Shown here in pieces: positions 47,091 to 58,439 of a stretch of DNA of 64,000 nt. Each line of letters begins with the position of its first letter. Position 1 is the first letter of the stretch. Made by a program: the position numbers and the translations under genes. Under the pieces are notes generated by a model. The model was not told the origin of the DNA. It worked only from the letters and a program-made list of their open reading frames with translations, and ran no database searches. The stretch comes from Hevea brasiliensis (taxonomy: Eukaryota > Streptophyta > Magnoliopsida > Malpighiales > Euphorbiaceae), in the NCBI RefSeq assembly GCF_030052815.1, contig NC_079496.1, positions 77,365,652 to 77,429,651 on the forward strand, written 5' to 3'.

Positions 47091-50000
47091 AAAATGAATT
47101 TTAAAAGGTCTTAGTTATGAGACCGAGCTCGTTTGACCCTATTAGATATGAGAACACTGCTCATATCACCTCCCGCTTTTCATATTATCCTAGACTTTTC
47201 TTTCCAATCTCATGATTTATTTACCGAACTTTCCTCAGCTTATTATGACTCCTCATTTTGAGTCTTCTAGACATCTTATTTCGGAGATGTCCCATCTGAG
47301 CCTAATTCCAAATCTCGACCTCATTCCTGTTTTCTAGAGCTAGCCTGAATGGCTAACCTCTCAATTTGTCCCCCCTATTCCTAATCATTTTTATCCTGAT
47401 CGGGAATCTCCATATTGTCTTCTCCATATAGAATGTCAGTATCCTAAATTTTTTTTTTACACAAAATAACATAAAGAAATTAAGGACAACATAAAAATAA
47501 AAGGTAAAACTCGTGAACATCATAAAAGGTGAAATAAGTCCAACTCGACGTAAACTTATTCTAAAGATTTGTTATGATAAAGAATCTAACGAAGACTATG
47601 TCATGAACGTTTGAGAATGATAAGTCGAGCACTTACCTATAAAAAGGCTGAAGCAACGAGTAAGCTGGTACCGACGTCTTCGTGTATCCGGAGCCACCAA
47701 AACTAAGACAGTAAGGTGACTTTAAAGGGTTATAAATGATTAAAATGAGATCTTCTTTGTAACACCCCTCTGTTCGGTAGTGCGTTCTACTGTTCCGGTG
47801 ACAGTGTCTGTCCAGACAGCTAGGATGCTTAGAACTACACTTAGATATAGATGAGGAGACATAAAATAATGAAATACAAGAAAAGAAAATACAAGAAAAA
47901 CAAAGGAAAAATAATAGTAATGAAATGTAACCAAGTTAAACGAGCCGAGAACCATAGCGATGGGTGACCGCACTGGAAAGTTACGGCGTGGAACCTTGAA
48001 AAATATTTTTAAGACTTAAATAAACATCTATTGAAGTATAAATGTTATTAGAAATATAAAAAAAAAATTAAATAATTAGTACAAAGAAAAACAAAAAATC
48101 GAAAAACCAACAAAAATCGACGTTATCGAAAAAGCAGAAAAGCAACCCGAATAGAGTATTGTGGTCAATTGACACCCCGAGCTACCTTTTGACCTAAATG
48201 TCCATTAAAAATAAATGATATTATACTTGGAAAATTTCATGAAAAATTGAAATGGTGGTACATATTCTAAATAGTAAAAGATATGAGGAAAATGTGAGAA
48301 ATTGGAAAATTTGGATTAATTAATACTTTAACCATACTTAGTGCTCCACTAAGTGAAGTTAATGGAAATATAATATAGTATATTGGGACAGAAAATCTGT
48401 CATCTTCAACCTCCCAAACAAACCAGCCGGAAATCCTCCCAAGCTTTCATCCATGGCCACCCATTTCCCAAGCTCAAATCTCCATGATCAAGCCATGCTT
48501 TCCACAACTTGTCTTTATTAAAGTTTATCCCAACCTTGCAAGCAAGAATTTGATAGTAATTTCAAGAGGAATAGGTGAAGTTTGGTCAAGCTCACAAGGG
48601 GTAAGTATCCATTTCTTCAACTTTTCTTTGTTAAAGTTTGTGTGGGTGTTGAGATAAGTTGATATATGGAAGAAAAGTTGAAGTTTGGTAAGTTAGGGTG
48701 CTGCTCCATTTCGGCAGCCATGGAAGTTTAATATGTAACTTGTTTTCTTCATTTAATTGATGATTTGGGGTGTTGATTTAAATATTTAATTGTGTTAAAG
48801 TTGAATTCCATGTATAAAGTTTGATTTGTAAGCTTGGAAAGTGAAAATGGAAATTGATGTGTATGTGTAATTTTTGGGCAGCCTCAAAATGGAAATTGGT
48901 AAGGTTCAAATTCATGAAATGTTGTTGAAATATTGTACAAAAGAATGGCAGCATATATGTGTGTGGAATAGGAGTGATAGGTATCTAATTTGATGATGGA
49001 AGTTTGTGTGATAATTAGAAGTATTTATGTATATATATTGTTGGGATTGAACTTTGTGAATGGTGACTGCATTTGGTGTATTTGAAGTGGTTATATTCTA
49101 TCCAAGTTGACCTATAATGTAGAGAATGGAATGGTTTTGGTTAGTGCCAAATGCAGAATGGTATGGGAAGTGAAAATGTAATTGGTAAACATGTGTTTGG
49201 TTTGCTGTTTGAAAAGCATATAGAGGGCAGTGTGTAAATGGACCTATAACCTTAAGTGTGTGACTCCAATTGGTATGAGACCAATTGAAGGTGAAACTAG
49301 GCACAAAATGTGCCAACTTTCATGAAGGAAGCTTACCTAAATTCTGCCTAGAAGGTAACTTGAAAAATGACCAAATCTGGATTAGTGACTTGAAAGCCTA
49401 AAAATTGACCATTTGGGCAGTAGTTAGTGTTTTGATCATAACTTACTCAAAACAGGTCCAATTGACCTGAAATTTTTACCATGAATAGTTTAGACATAGA
49501 TCTACAATTATTATGGGGACACCAAAGCCCAGAAATGGCCAGAACCAAGCCAAATATCTTGCACAAGTTCAGGTACCAAAACTGGCTGAACCAAAAGTGA
49601 CCCAAAATGACCTAAAGTTACCATTTTGGTGCATTCTATCCAGCATTGGTAAATTGACCATAACTTGGTCTACACAACTCAGAATGACCTGAAATTTTGC
49701 CCTACGTTCAATAAGACATAGACCTACAAGTTTGTAGTTTGGACCGAAACTCGAAAACCGAGGGAACTAGGTCTTCTGGCTAGGTCAAAATAGTACACCG
49801 AAATCTGGTAAATTGCAATAAAATGCAATACACTTGAAAATGAATTTGGTAACATATACCAACACTAAAGGGCTATAAAAGGTGACATGTTGGTAATATT
49901 AGAATTGACTCACTTAGAGTACATCAAGGGTCAACATTATAAGTTGACTAATGAAATGAATTGAAGAGAATAGTACCAAGAAAATTTAGATAATGGATTT

Positions 50001-50115
50001 TATGGTTGGAAACAAATTTATTGAGTACTGAAACACTTTAAATTGTGTGTTTTAGTTAATAAGGATATTGAGAAGCATAAAGAACATTGAATCAAGGCCT
50101 AGGAGCGACTCAAAT

Positions 50116-52235
50116 CAGGTTGTTAGCAGTATGCCCTAGAGCATATCATTTTGTATGTATCTTGTACATATTTTTATTAATAAAAGGCATTTCCACTTTT
50201 CCGTTTACATAATATATTTATGTGTAATAGAAAAGGTCCATTGATATTTTGTTAGAAATATTATTCTTAAGTTGTTAAGAATATGAGTGACAATATTTCT
50301 AGGACAAAGTATCATAAATAGGTTCACAATCGAGGATACTTCATAATAAGGACATGACTTATCCAGAAAGATTGTATTCATGTTTGTTCCCAAGTTATTT
50401 ATATGAGATATAAATAAGATGGAATGGTGAGTCTCATGCCATATAACAAACATGATAGGCACTTATAAATGATAAGTAGGTCGAACCAGTGACACTTATG
50501 ACAAGCACATGGAGTTTACTCTTGTCAATGTTTTGTCATAAATCATATCAGTGCATATAATCTTTAGACCTGAGATAGCACAGTTATCTTGTATATAAGT
50601 AGTTTGAGTTTAATACTGCTTTCATACTTGTACTATGTATGGGTATATGGGCATGTGTTGGCTCTTACTAGTTATATATGGAGGTAGGTGTTGATCAAGA
50701 TGGAATCTGTTCCTCTAAGTAAATAGAGATAAAATCCTATGTTCATTTAATTATTCTTGATGTTTCAAGTTCCTGGCCAGGACAGATAGATTTATTCAGA
50801 AAAGAGTTTCTGATGAGAAAATCTTTTTAATCAAGAACTAGAATTAAAAGAGAACATAATATTCATAGCAAATGGAGTTTGACATAAACCATGACTCCAG
50901 CTTGAGTTGGGATTTTGTAACAGAGAGATTCTAGTGCATGGTAACATATGATTATAGGTTCATTTAAGGTAAACCTTATTACTAATTAGGTGGCCATGGC
51001 ATTTTATGCTAGGTGTTAACCATGGTCTATGAGGTTCATAAAATGATTTAGAGAAATCATTTATGGTAAGAAAGAGTTCTGATGATATTAAGAGTTGATA
51101 TCATGTCTCATTGCCAATTAGTGATGAGCCTAGTAAGTCACACACATACACAAGTTATCACCTATTTAAATATGATTTAATTAATTAATTAAAGAGTTTA
51201 ATTGATTAATTAAATAGGTTTGGTTTGCAATTAAATTGCAAAGTCCCTAGCATGACTTAAAACCAAATCTAGATTATTGGATGTATAGTATAAGTTAAAT
51301 TTATATTTAAAGTGCTTAAATATGAATTTAATTAATGAGAAATTAATTAATAGAGATTAATTAATTAATTTATATTTGATATAAATTGAGTAGAAGAAGA
51401 AAAATAATTATTTTGGGTTAAGAACTCAAAATTAAGACACAGGGGCATTTTGGTCATTTCACAGTGTGACACGTGGCATCATGAGATGGTGACATATGGG
51501 ATTACACATAGGCTTGCCAAATATTTTTTTTAATCATGTAAGATGATTAAAATCAAGATTAAATATAGGTTTAACACTTGGCACAATGTGATTGGGTCAC
51601 TTAAACCTAGAGCTAATCAAAGGGTGACATGTGGCAAGGGTTTAATGTGTTAACCTAGCTATTTAAGTGTTGTTATGAAAAGAAAAAGCAACCAGCAGCC
51701 ACACCTCTCCTTTGTCACGCCACTTTGAGGCTTTTCATCTATTCTTCTTCATCTCTCATCAATTCAAAGAGATTAGCCATCAATCTCTTGAATTAAGAAC
51801 ACTAGAAATTGTTTCTAGTGTCCTGTTTACATCTCTAATCTCTTAAAAGGCAGAACTTGAATTTCTAATTAATAGAAAAAGCTTTAGAAGCTGTTCAAGG
51901 GCTGCCATAGGTGTTCTTGGTGTGGACAAGCTAGAGGGACAACATCTGGTGTCCTAAAGACGAATCTCAAAGGCGCAGACACACTGCAGTGCATCAAGAG
52001 GTTAGTGTAATCGTTCTTGATTTAATCTAGGATTCTAAAATTAATCTGATTAATTTTAAAATCTTAAATGGCAAATACAAATCCAAAAACATATTAAAAG
52101 AGTTTTAATATGTTGTTTATCATTGAAATCAAATAGATAAAAATAAATATTTCATGATGCATGTGACCCTAGGTGAAAATTTTTTAATTCAATGATATAA
52201 ACTTGTGTTTTTCACGCTTTCGTTCCTTCACAGGT
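50116..52235. mobile_element. Solo LTR of an unrelated family (2110 bp), CAGGT duplication
   Basis: The LTR is 50121-52230 with ends TGTTAGCAGT and CGTTCCTTCA. CAGGT flanks it at 50116-50120 and 52231-52235, and the host LTR reads on across the junction (E2 has an equivalent uninterrupted stretch near 28980-29010). There is no internal repeat of the ends, so it is a single LTR. A TATA-like CTATTTAAGTG near 51660 and the plus-strand TG...CA order suggest plus orientation, but I leave the strand open. The open frame at 50205-50462 has no domain. A Ty1/copia origin is possible but unproven. Confidence 0.85.
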
Positions 52236-52745
52236 TTGTGCACAACTAGTTTTTAACTGATTTTATTCTGAATATTTCATATGATTAAATGACGTATTTT
52301 TCTTATGTATTATGTTTAACAAGCATTGGATTTAATTCAATGATTATTGAAATTGTTATAGTATGTATGAATTTAGCTTTATGAAATGGTATTTCAACAA
52401 GTGTTAATCATTGTTGCAAATTGAATAAATTGTGTTTTGAAAAATTGTGATATAACATGTTTTGAATTGTGATGGGCAATTTGCATGGAAAAATGCAAAT
52501 TTATGATTTGAATTGTGATGAGCATAAAAATTACTGGATATTGGAATTGTCCTTGAATCGAATTGTATTGTGATTTATGCTCACTAAAAGGATTGTGATA
52601 TTGTTTTATATCTCACTATAGATGCTTGACTAGGTTATTACCCGTCTCTCTCATTTGTTGAGAAGACAATGGAGTTAGTTGTGTTTTGATTACCATGGTA
52701 CGTGCACAGGCTTAGATTCTCCTCTTATTAGAGGTTAGATCTAAG

Positions 52746-52773
<28 letters not shown>
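52746..52773. repeat. Poly(T) run of 28
   Basis: An uninterrupted T run inside the solo LTR at 47758-53878. It is prone to length error and polymorphism. Confidence 0.95.
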
Positions 52774-52778
<5 letters not shown>

Positions 52779-53883
52779 ATGGCCCTTTCAGAAGTTTCAT
52801 TATTGTGATGTGTACTGTGCACGATGATTTGACCTCCCCGACCATAGGGAGTTAGAATCCGATTCGACCTTCCCAACCATAGGGAGTTAGAATCACCCCA
52901 AAGATGGCCCTTTCGGATTAGTCTTACAGAGTTAGTGAGATAAAGAATGGTTTTTGAGATAAAGAATGATTTTCGAGATAAAGAATGATTTTGAATAGTA
53001 AAGAATTGTGATTTCAATTATGAATTATGTATAATTGATTTTGTTGGAATTACCTAAAATGTTTGGTTGTGATTTGATAAATTGAATTTCACGATCAAAG
53101 TAATTTCATACAAATGATTTATGTTATTGGCAATAAATAATTTGATTTTTGGAATTTTATGAGTATCATGATTTCCAAATTATTTGTTGTAATTTTGCTA
53201 AGGTATATTGAACTATGTTTTAAGTTATAGTTGTGCACCACTGAGTTCACCACTCAGCGATAGCTTTGTATGCTGTCACAGGTGAAAAGAGCATAGAGCA
53301 ATTGAGTAAACTTCTTTGAAGAGACATTCAAATTAGCTCCAGGTATACCTATGTACACAGGTTTGGATGTATGCATGTAATAATATATATGTAAATTATT
53401 TGAGCAGTTGTATAAAAACTCTTGTAAAATATTTTGGTATGTAATTAAATATAAATTATTGTAAATACAAATTTGAGATTTCATTTACCTAAATAGTTTT
53501 ATAATATTAATTTTGAGTCTTGTAATCAATGAAATGTTTTTTTTATGATGAGATTGGTTTGAAAAAGCATTGATTTGATTATTGAGATTTGAATTGTGAG
53601 TTGAAATGAAGTTATTGGAGTTGTATTTGAGAAAACATATTAGGAGTGTGTTCCTTTGCAAGTTTTAAAGAACTGTTTTCTCAAAATACAGCTGGCACTC
53701 TGCTGAAATTTTGAAAATATTTTATAACACTAGATTTTAATCGATGATTTAAATTTTACAAAAATTGATTTAAACTCCCTTATAGTATATTTAATGGGTT
53801 ACCGGTAGGCGAAGTAAGGTAATTTATTAGGTGTACTACGAGATCATGTTACATCTTATAAAGGAGTAGGGTGCTACATTCTT

Positions 53884-55019
53884 GATAGGCGGTGATTGGC
53901 TTTCCAAGGCCGTGCGAGAATGTCCAGGGTATGGATTGCAAGGTTTATAGCTTTCGCAGTAAGATCCTTCAGAAAACTTGTTTCTAAAGTCTCTAAGAAC
54001 CTTGAAAGTTTTTTATTAAAAAAAAAAGCTACAGAAAAATTCCATGGTTTTTCCTTAATAATCACTGCTACCTTATAGCATTGCATGCAGGAATTTATAG
54101 GAGATGGGTACTCAAAACAAAGGGCCAAGATTCCAACAGGAGGAGTTGGAGGGCCCGGATTTAAAAGGACGTGATCTAACGTCTTAGAATTAAAGAGAAT
54201 CAAGATTGAAGGTCAGGATTTGATTCAGAATCTCTGTCCTTTCATTATTTAATCTAACGATCAGGAATTTGGCCTTACAGAATGCATCCAAGGGCTGGGA
54301 GTCAACGATGCTAAATTAGTTATTCACTTTTAATCTAAAGGTCTCAAATCTGTCCTTACAAGTGTGATCAATGGTGTAAATTGAGATGTACTAGGCTGCT
54401 TTAACCGTTTGAGATCCGATGGTAAAGAGCTAATCTTACAAACTTGAAAGTGATTTTGATCCTCCAAGCTTTATAATCTCTATAGGTCATTTCTTAGTTT
54501 AACTGATCTCTTTTATGGTTGGTAGACCTGAGGCCTCTCGTTCCAATCTTTCAATTCAGCTCTTTCTGCATCTAATCTCTTTCCTTTCCGATCTTAATTT
54601 TCAATCCCTTCTTTACCTTTTAAAGTAATAAATTCTTCGATTATCGATGAACCGCTTCGAGTTTTGCATGCAATAAATGCCAAGAACCTATATATATGCT
54701 GATGAATTTTGTCTTTCGCATACTCATAACCTTCCTTCTCCAGTGAATCTTCAATGTTTTATTTTCCCGTTCTTGGCTTTTTTGGAAAGAATTCTTCTCA
54801 TGACAACCACCTTAATCTTTTTCTGAATGTTTTCTTTGTTCATCTCCTGAAAATGAGCAATTTTGATGATCAGAGGTTTATGAGGGCATCGTCTGATGAT
54901 GGTGAGGGAACTGGACTAATTGACCAATCAAGGTTGAAACTGACTACCGTGCTGATCTCGGATCGGCTCATTGGTATGGCTTGTAGGCCGATCTCTGATA
55001 AGAGGATCGATAATTTCAA
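53884..55019. other. Non-coding part of the Tat-like element with a TATA-type motif and a short Met-initiated frame
   Basis: On the plus strand CTATATATATG at 54688-54698 lies about 155 bases before ATG 54854. That ATG starts [19 protein letters not shown], which resembles the start of the frame at 55728 (MSDTDGQRV..., TSDEGEV). It may be a duplicated start of the same gene; reading on, it runs antisense through the eL14 fragment and ends at 55116. The open frames at 53874-54203 have no recognisable domain. Confidence 0.4.
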
Positions 55020-55193
55020 TCTTAATATCAGTGACCACCTCTTGAAGTTCATTTGGCTCCTCACCATCTCGAGGGTCCTGATTGTAGTTCGGTTCTGGTC
55101 GTTGACATCGATGTAGACACCGAACTTCCCATAGTCTTTGCCATAGTTGATGAGAGCTACCCTCCCGATCTCCACGTATCTCTTGATCGGCAT
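55020..55193 (-). pseudogene. RPL14: Fragment of the host gene for ribosomal protein eL14 (RPL14), about 58 codons
   Basis: The minus strand from ATG 55193 reads [20 protein letters not shown], then [14 protein letters not shown] and [10 protein letters not shown]. This is the N-terminal part of cytosolic 60S protein eL14, which begins at the same Met in plants. A short stretch between DQNR and MVRSQ is diverged. After NFKR the frame slips by one base; the shifted frame reads TDIKIEI, the expected continuation. Homology is lost near 55020, so only the first 40-45% of the usual ~134-residue protein is present. I see no intron in the fragment, which suggests capture through RNA but does not prove it. 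It lies in the sense direction of the surrounding Tat-like element. A working ribosomal gene is excluded. Confidence 0.85.
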
Positions 55194-55563
55194 CTCAAAA
55201 TTGGGAGTGGTTTGATCTGCAGGAACAAGATAGGTAGAATGTAGTGGAGGGAAATTTGTAATTGTTCTTGAGAGATCGCCCAAATGATGTAATCTGACCT
55301 TTTGAAAATGAAATGAAGTTTTATTTATTCAAAATTGATGGTTTATTTTATTTTATTATTGTATTATTTTCTGATCTCTTATAACTGTATCCGATCTAAT
55401 CTCACAACTCATACTCATTGATCGATCTCTCCTGATCGCTCTTTAAATATCCAATCTCCCTGCCATGTTTCTAGAATTCTCCTTTGATGAGTCATCAAAA
55501 TAGCCCAATCCCATTAATCGATGCATCTCTTGGGGCTGTGTGAGCATTTAATGCTCGGGAAAG

Positions 55564-55572
55564 TATAAATAG
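55564..55572 (+). promoter_or_regulatory. TATA box candidate upstream of the opposite-strand ORF
   Basis: TATAAATAG lies 156 bases before the ATG at 55728 and is followed by a G run. The spacing would give a leader of about 125 bases. It is on the strand opposite to the Tat-like element, so the ORF may have its own promoter. Activity is inferred. Confidence 0.45.
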
Positions 55573-55727
55573 GGGGGGAGTGTTGGCCATTTGCCTACTT
55601 ACACCATTTTGAGATTCCCTGAGCAACTACTATGTTCTTTCCTACCTTCTAAAGTTTTCTAGTACCGTTTTACACTCTGGTAAGAGCTTTAATCTTTGTA
55701 TGATCAATTTAATTTTTATATTCGAAA

Positions 55728-57575
55728 ATGAGCGATACCGACGGTCAGAGAGTTGCCAATCCTCCTTTTGTTCACATCTCCTGGACATCGGATGAAGGTG
55801 AGGTGGCCAGATTGAGCGAGCAACCTAAACCTTCTATAACCATTGCCCCGGTCCATGGTTGGGCGACCAAGTCAAAACAAGCATCATCTTCAAGGAAAGA
55901 GAAATTACTCATGGACGAGTTACCATTGGTTCTCAAGGAGACCAAATTCCAGTCTATTAGCTAAGAGTACAACCTTTCGACTGACTCCTTTGAACTTATC
56001 AGATGTCAAGGCGATCTCTGAGCTAATCATTTCTTTTAATAAATCGACCTGATCATAGTATATAAAGAACAATTGAAAGCTAGGCGTCAGTTTCCCCTGA
56101 ATGAATTTTATAGAGCCATTCTAAAGTTCCATCATGTCTGTGTAGCCCAGGTGTATCCGAACTCCTGGTGGACTCTGGTGGCTTTCAGAGGTTTTTGCCA
56201 AGCTAAAAAGCTCTAGCCTACGATGAAGGTTTTTGCCAAGTTGCATAGGCTCACTCGGTGGAAAGAAGATAATTATTGGTTTTTCCAAGCCAAGCCGAAC
56301 CGCGGGCTCTTCACCGATCTCCCTTCTTCATTGAAGAACTGGAAAAATCAATTTTTCATATTGAAGAGCAAGGACCCAAATGGCTTTGAGAGTATTCCAC
56401 GTAGTTGGCAGTATTTGGTTCCTTCAGTTCCAAAGAAGATCGCCCTAAACAAAGATGAGGATGCCATGGTGCAGAATTTGAAGGATCAGGTGGCCACTCA
56501 CAAGTACTCATGGTTGGACGCGGTTATGGAAGAACTGAAATGGTGGTTAATGCGAGTGAACGCCTATAAGGATTTGTCTGACCTCGGCCCCAGGATTGGT
56601 ATAACTAGATCTTCAGTTTCCTAATTTTGGTGATCTCACTAACTTGTTCTCTGTGTAGGTATTATGGGAGGTGAGAGTGCCAAGGAGAGCCATAAGCAAA
56701 AAAGGGAGCTCGCCTAGAAAGTGCTGGAGATGAAAGTTATTATTGCTGCTACTGCTCAGACACCGAGGCAGGACTTGGTAGAAGTACCGAGCTCTCCATT
56801 CTGACCTCCAGAGCAGCCAGCCTCAGAGGTAGAGGTAGTTCCTTCTCCACCTCAACAGGCCGAACTTCCACCTCCACCGGTCTCTTCAAGTGCAGAAGGG
56901 AGGCCTTCCCGACCAGTCGTAAGGACTCTTTCTCAAGGTGCTCAGGTCCTTATCCATTCTCTGAAAAGGAACCATTCAGTTCAGGATAATCCTGACCTAG
57001 CCAAGGTCCTAGGCGCCACTATCTATTTTCAAGAAGATTGGAATAGATTGGCCCCATATAGCATTAACAATCTCTAAGCTCAGACGATGAGCTTCGGTTT
57101 AAAGACCATTGCGAACCAACATATAATCAGAGAAAAGCCCCATCTCTTGAGACAGGAGATTTTGAAGGCAGTCCATAATGCAGCTTCTGCCAAAGCCCAG
57201 CTTTTAACTACTCAGGACTACATCTCCCATATAGAAGATCGGGTGAAATCTTATAAGGAAAGGATAGCTAAACTGGAGCGGGAGCTTGAAGATGCTCGGG
57301 CCTACCGATCTACCAATGTCACTTGACTTACTGAAGAGATCAAGGCAAAAGAAGAAGAGGCCCTAGCAAGAGAGGCTAGTGCTTATGTGAATGCTCATGG
57401 TGATCTTCTGGCCGAGCTCGTGAAGCGCCATCCTGAGGAGGACTTCTCCTGGATGGTGGATCTCATCCCAAGAGTTGAAGAAGACAACGAGGAGGAGCCT
57501 GAGAGAGAGAGAGGGAATGACAGAAATGAAAATGTGCCTGAAGAGCAAGTAAAGGGAGACCCTCCTGCCGAGTGA
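55728..57575 (+). pseudogene. Opposite-strand ORF of the Tat-like element, PF04195-like (putative gypsy-type transposon domain) with coiled coil
   Basis: 55728-55964 encodes an acidic and Ser-rich N-terminus (MSDTDGQRVANPPFV). From about 56060 one frame reads YKEQLKARRQFPLNEFYRAI, AQVYPNSWW and VAFRGFCQAKKL, then TAG and on into 56223-56624 with DNYWFFQAKPNRGLF, SSLKNWKNQFF. This pattern (FPL, then PNSW, then WKN(R/Q)FF) is what I recall for the Transposase_28/PF04195 family. A Pro/Ser-rich linker follows (56740-56900), then a coiled coil (57120-57320, DYISHIEDRVKSYKERIAKL) and an acidic tail ending at 57575. Stops and slips near 55965, 56214, 56625 and 57327 make it a pseudogene. Extra antisense ORFs are known in some Tat-lineage elements; the function is unknown. 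Confidence 0.6.
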
Positions 57576-58313
57576 CTTGTATATTTTTATATTTTGAAAT
57601 GAATCTAAGTTTTTTTCATGCTCAATTTTCTTAATGAGATTGGAAAACATCCAAACCAAATTGTCTGAGTACTTAACCAATTGAATACAATTAAGCATTA
57701 AACCTGAGACCGATTATTAATCATAAAACATCAAGCCACTTCAAGAGATCAGAAAACCATTATACGTGAACATAAGATCGGACAGTCCTATGACCAAATA
57801 TCGACTAAAACCTTGAAATATTTGAAGAGTGATTTGGTAGAATTGTGAAGATTTGAAAATGACTTGAGCTTATTAGGGTCGAAATCATTATTTAGAGATT
57901 GGATAAAGCCTTAGCTTTGCTGAGAAATGTTTGAACAATTCAAGTGAGATACCTGATTACAAAATTATACGCAGATTTGGAATTTTCAAGTATTTAAAGA
58001 TAGTGAGATTGAAAAATAATAGCATGTAAGGTTGAATGGTCAACAGATTCAATATCAATCCAAACATATTGAATAAAGATGAAGAGATCGGAAAACAGTC
58101 TAACTTGAATGTGAGATCGAGTTATTTCAAAGACAAACCATTGCTGAGTTCAAAAAGGCGACCTGTGATCGGGTCATTAGTTGAGAATGGATAACATTAA
58201 GATGGATAATCCATTCAAGAAAACATGATGAAATTTCAATCTCATTATAACTTTAAAAGAAAATTATATATTAAGCTATGCATTTGAGGGTCGACCAAAA
58301 TATGGTGTCTACA

Positions 58314-58327
58314 GCTGCCCCTCTTTA
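58314..58327 (-). other. Polypurine tract and LTR start of the Tat-like element
   Basis: The minus strand reads TAAAGAGGGGCAGC and then TGTAGACACC from 58313. A purine run directly before TG marks a 3' LTR edge. The matching 5' LTR is not in the window, so this boundary rests on pattern alone. Confidence 0.6.
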
Positions 58328-58439
58328 CATAACTTCTATTAAAGAGAATGAAATTCCCTTGTATAGGAATCATGTAAAGATTTAGAACCATATTTTGGGT
58401 AGATAAAATTTTGAAATAAAATACTACAAATTATAGCAT

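Larger units (their letters stand above)
47753..53883 (+). mobile_element. Solo LTR of Tekay-like family with TTCTT duplication, containing another solo LTR
   Basis: The LTR is 47758-53878, TGTAACACCC... to ...GGGTGCTACA, flanked by TTCTT at 47753-47757 and 53879-53883. Its start and many internal blocks resemble the E2 LTR in the same orientation (for example GGTAGTGCGTTCTACTG and the end ACGAGATCATGTTACATC). Without the nested 2115 bp it would be 4006 bp. The open frames it contains (for example 47740-47973, 49098-49316, 52772-53017) are not genes. Confidence 0.9.

Noticed and set aside
50121..52230. Small complete non-autonomous element (TRIM or similar)
   Set aside because: No direct repeat of the first bases appears near the end, and there is no primer site or polypurine tract inside, so a solo LTR explains it better.
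54754..55116. 120-codon plus-strand frame as a gene
   Set aside because: Its second half runs antisense through the eL14 fragment and has no domain. Only its first 20 codons resemble the start of the frame at 55728.
54870..55283. A working eL14 gene on the minus strand
   Set aside because: Similarity stops after about 58 codons, with a frame slip, and the rest of the protein is missing. The upstream codons of this frame are not eL14.
55843..56052. 69-codon plus-strand frame overlapping the opposite-strand ORF
   Set aside because: It is partly a shadow of 55728-55964. It may include a piece of the true frame after a slip near 55965, so I treated it as part of the pseudogene.
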